Positions 5,988-7,216 of a DNA stretch of 7,216 nt are shown here, in pieces (the stretch's first letter is position 1; the number at the start of each line of letters is the position of its first letter). The stretch is from an uncultured Bacteroidales bacterium (lineage in GTDB: Bacteria > Bacteroidota > Bacteroidia > Bacteroidales > UBA932), in assembly GCA_946616385.1 (NCBI GenBank), contig CAMOIZ010000054.1, forward strand, positions 1-7,216, read 5' to 3'. The translations under genes and the position numbers were made by a program. Below the pieces are notes generated by a model. That model made no database searches, had not been told where the DNA came from, and was given only the letters and a program-made list of their open reading frames with translations.

Positions 5988-7069
5988 AAGATAAACTCAT
6001 AGTAGGCATCACCCAGGGCGACAGCAACGGCATTGGTTACGAAGTCATAATCAAGGCCCTCAGCGACCCCAGAATTCTCGACATGTTCACACCCGTCGTA
6101 TATGGTTCGAGCAAGATTTTCAGTTTCTACCGCAAAGGCATCCCGGAAATCGAGCAGATGGACACCAACGCCATATCGTCGGCATCGGAAGCCCATCCCA
6201 AGAGGGTGAACATCGTGGGATGCCTGCCGGACAATGTGTTTGCGGAACCGGGAGGTGCCACCGCCGATTCGGCCAAGGCCGCCATTACCGCCCTGGACTG
6301 GGCCGTGCGCGACCTCAAAGCCGGCAAGATCGACGTGCTGGTGACCGGCCCCATCAACAAGAAGGCGATAGTGGCCGAAGGATTCGGCTTCCCCGGACAC
6401 ACCGAATTCCTCCAGGAGGCTTTCGGAGTGAAGGACGTGACCATGCTGATGATCAGCGAACGGCTGAAAGTGGGCGTCGTCACGGGCCACATTCCCCTCA
6501 AGGATGTGCCTGCTTCCATCACCGAAGAAAAGATACTGAGCAAGCTGCGCCTGATGAAGCAGTCGCTCGAGCAGGATTTCCGCATCGACAATCCCCGCAT
6601 CGGCGTGCTCAGCCTCAACCCCCACAGCGGCGACAGCGGGCTGCTCGGCACCGAGGAGCAGACCATCATCATCCCGGCCATCAAAAGGGCTGTCGAAGAA
6701 GGCATCCTCGCCTTCGGACCTTTCTCGCCCGACGGATATTTCGGAATGGGCCATTACGAGCAGTTCGACGCCACCCTCGCAATGTATCACGACCAGGGGC
6801 TTGCGCCTTTCAAGGCCATTGCTTTCGAAGACGGAGTCAACTACACTGCAGGTCTTCCCGTCGTGCGCACCTCGCCGGACCACGGCACGGCCTTCGAGCT
6901 CGCCGGGCGCGACGAAGCGGATCCACGTTCCATGCGGGCGGCCATTTTCGCCGCCATCGACATCTGGAAACACCGCAAGGCCTGGAAGGCCATGCAGGAT
7001 GGCAAGATGCCGGAACAGAGCCCTGCCGAAGAAGACAGGCCCCGGAACGGCAAGCCTCAGATCGCCTAA
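5984..7069 (+). CDS. pdxA: 4-hydroxythreonine-4-phosphate dehydrogenase
   Basis: The 361-residue enzyme oxidises 4-phosphohydroxy-L-threonine with NAD; PdxJ uses the product to make pyridoxine 5'-phosphate. The metal histidines of the E. coli enzyme (His166, 211, 266) correspond to His169 (GHIPL), His214 (LNPHSGD) and His269 (YHDQGL), with spacing exactly conserved. Further motifs are GDSNGIGYE (12-20), TGPINKKA (121-128), GHTEFL (138-143) and RTSPDHGTAF (295-304). The first motif differs from the common GDPAGIGPE and the third reads HSGDSGLLG rather than HAGEGGHMG; related Bacteroidota proteins are expected to share this. The chosen Met at 5984 begins the conserved strand and gives a 4-nt ATGA overlap with rnhA; the frame is open 30 codons earlier, but only inside rnhA. 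The tail after about 340 is charged and unconserved. The stop is overlapped by the convergent gene on the right. Confidence 0.96.
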   Translation: MKDKLIVGITQGDSNGIGYEVIIKALSDPRILDMFTPVVYGSSKIFSFYRKGIPEIEQMDTNAISSASEAHPKRVNIVGCLPDNVFAEPGGATADSAKAAITALDWAVRDLKAGKIDVLVTGPINKKAIVAEGFGFPGHTEFLQEAFGVKDVTMLMISERLKVGVVTGHIPLKDVPASITEEKILSKLRLMKQSLEQDFRIDNPRIGVLSLNPHSGDSGLLGTEEQTIIIPAIKRAVEEGILAFGPFSPDGYFGMGHYEQFDATLAMYHDQGLAPFKAIAFEDGVNYTAGLPVVRTSPDHGTAFELAGRDEADPRSMRAAIFAAIDIWKHRKAWKAMQDGKMPEQSPAEEDRPRNGKPQIA

Positions 7070-7216
7070 TAGATTACCGTAAGTTTGTCGGCTGCAAGGA
7101 TTCCGGAAGTAACCAGAATCCTCAGCTCGGATGCACGCACCGGGCCGAAGCGGCGCTCGAAGGAGTTGCCGGTGCGCACCTTGGCATGATCGCAGGTGTT
7201 ATACAGACCTCCTCCG
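7066..7216 (-). CDS. C-terminal end of an unidentified protein, cut by the window edge
   Basis: A minus-strand frame enters from the right edge and stays open for 49 codons to a TAG at 7068-7066. The visible peptide contains GLYNTCDHAKVRT, then SFERRFGPVRASELRI and the end ADKLTVIY. The alternation of short hydrophobic stretches with charged residues, and the form F-x-PVRASELRI, recall the last strands of a galactose-binding-like (discoidin) beta-sandwich such as those ending many glycoside hydrolases, but this is a weak resemblance from memory and the family is not identified. Codon third positions are mostly G or C, like the neighbouring genes, which supports real coding. A plus-strand frame is also open over this stretch but has no suitable start. 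The gene is convergent with pdxA and overlaps its stop codon, leaving no room for a terminator between them. Confidence 0.6.
   Translation of the reverse strand, partial: GGGLYNTCDHAKVRTGNSFERRFGPVRASELRILVTSGILAADKLTVIY

Noticed and set aside
5828..6973. Long minus-strand open frame (381 codons) antisense to pdxA
   Set aside because: It matches no recognisable protein, and pdxA on the other strand has every conserved motif. Long antisense frames arise readily from GC-rich codon usage that disfavours stop codons on the opposite strand.
1..7216. Mobile element, CRISPR array, defence or toxin-antitoxin system
   Set aside because: All but the partial gene at the right edge is accounted for by recognised housekeeping genes, the tRNA and short regulatory DNA. 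No direct repeats, transposase or integrase motifs were found. The tRNA end could in principle be an integration site, but no attachment-site duplicate is seen in the window.

Overview
The window looks like a chromosomal segment of a fairly GC-rich (roughly 55-60% by eye) member of the Bacteroidota, probably Bacteroidales. Several things point there: a DAHP synthase with a C-terminal chorismate mutase, TAnnTTTG-type -7 promoter elements, near absence of Shine-Dalgarno sites, a tRNA without an encoded CCA, and the sequence style of PdxA, RmlC/RmlD and RNase HI. A genus cannot be named from the sequence. No phage, transposon, CRISPR or defence genes are visible; this is core metabolism.

Layout. 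Positions 1-49 hold the 3' part of a plus-strand tRNA-Pro(CGG), followed by a long hairpin (47-80) that can terminate both the tRNA and the minus-strand operon arriving from the other side. Positions 96-5470 carry a tightly packed six-gene minus-strand operon, in transcription order rfbD (rmlD), rfbC (rmlC), pheA, a class I aminotransferase, tyrA and aroF (DAHP synthase/chorismate mutase). Every junction is a 4-nt or 1-nt overlap or directly abutting, so translational coupling is likely throughout. A 31-bp divergent gap (5471-5501) contains a perfect inverted repeat whose two arms each read as a -7 element, one per direction. From 5502 the plus strand carries rnhA and pdxA, again joined by an ATGA overlap. 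A minus-strand gene cut off by the window edge enters from the right; its last codon overlaps the stop of pdxA.

How the genes work together. pheA, tyrA, aroF/CM and the aminotransferase supply the first committed aromatic step (DAHP synthesis) and the whole terminal Phe/Tyr branch: chorismate to prephenate by the fused mutase, then phenylpyruvate (PheA) or 4-hydroxyphenylpyruvate (TyrA), then transamination. The first two operon genes do the last two steps of dTDP-L-rhamnose synthesis (RmlC, RmlD); rmlA and rmlB are not in the window. rnhA (RNA:DNA hybrid removal) and pdxA (vitamin B6 synthesis) are divergently transcribed and functionally separate, although the product of the PdxA pathway, PLP, is the aminotransferase cofactor.

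No previously undescribed system is evident. The points most worth a second look are the symmetric divergent promoter, which predicts leaderless or nearly leaderless mRNAs on both sides, and the fusion of rhamnose and aromatic genes into one coupled operon. Smaller points are the altered residues in the mutase active site and the unassigned partial gene at the right edge.
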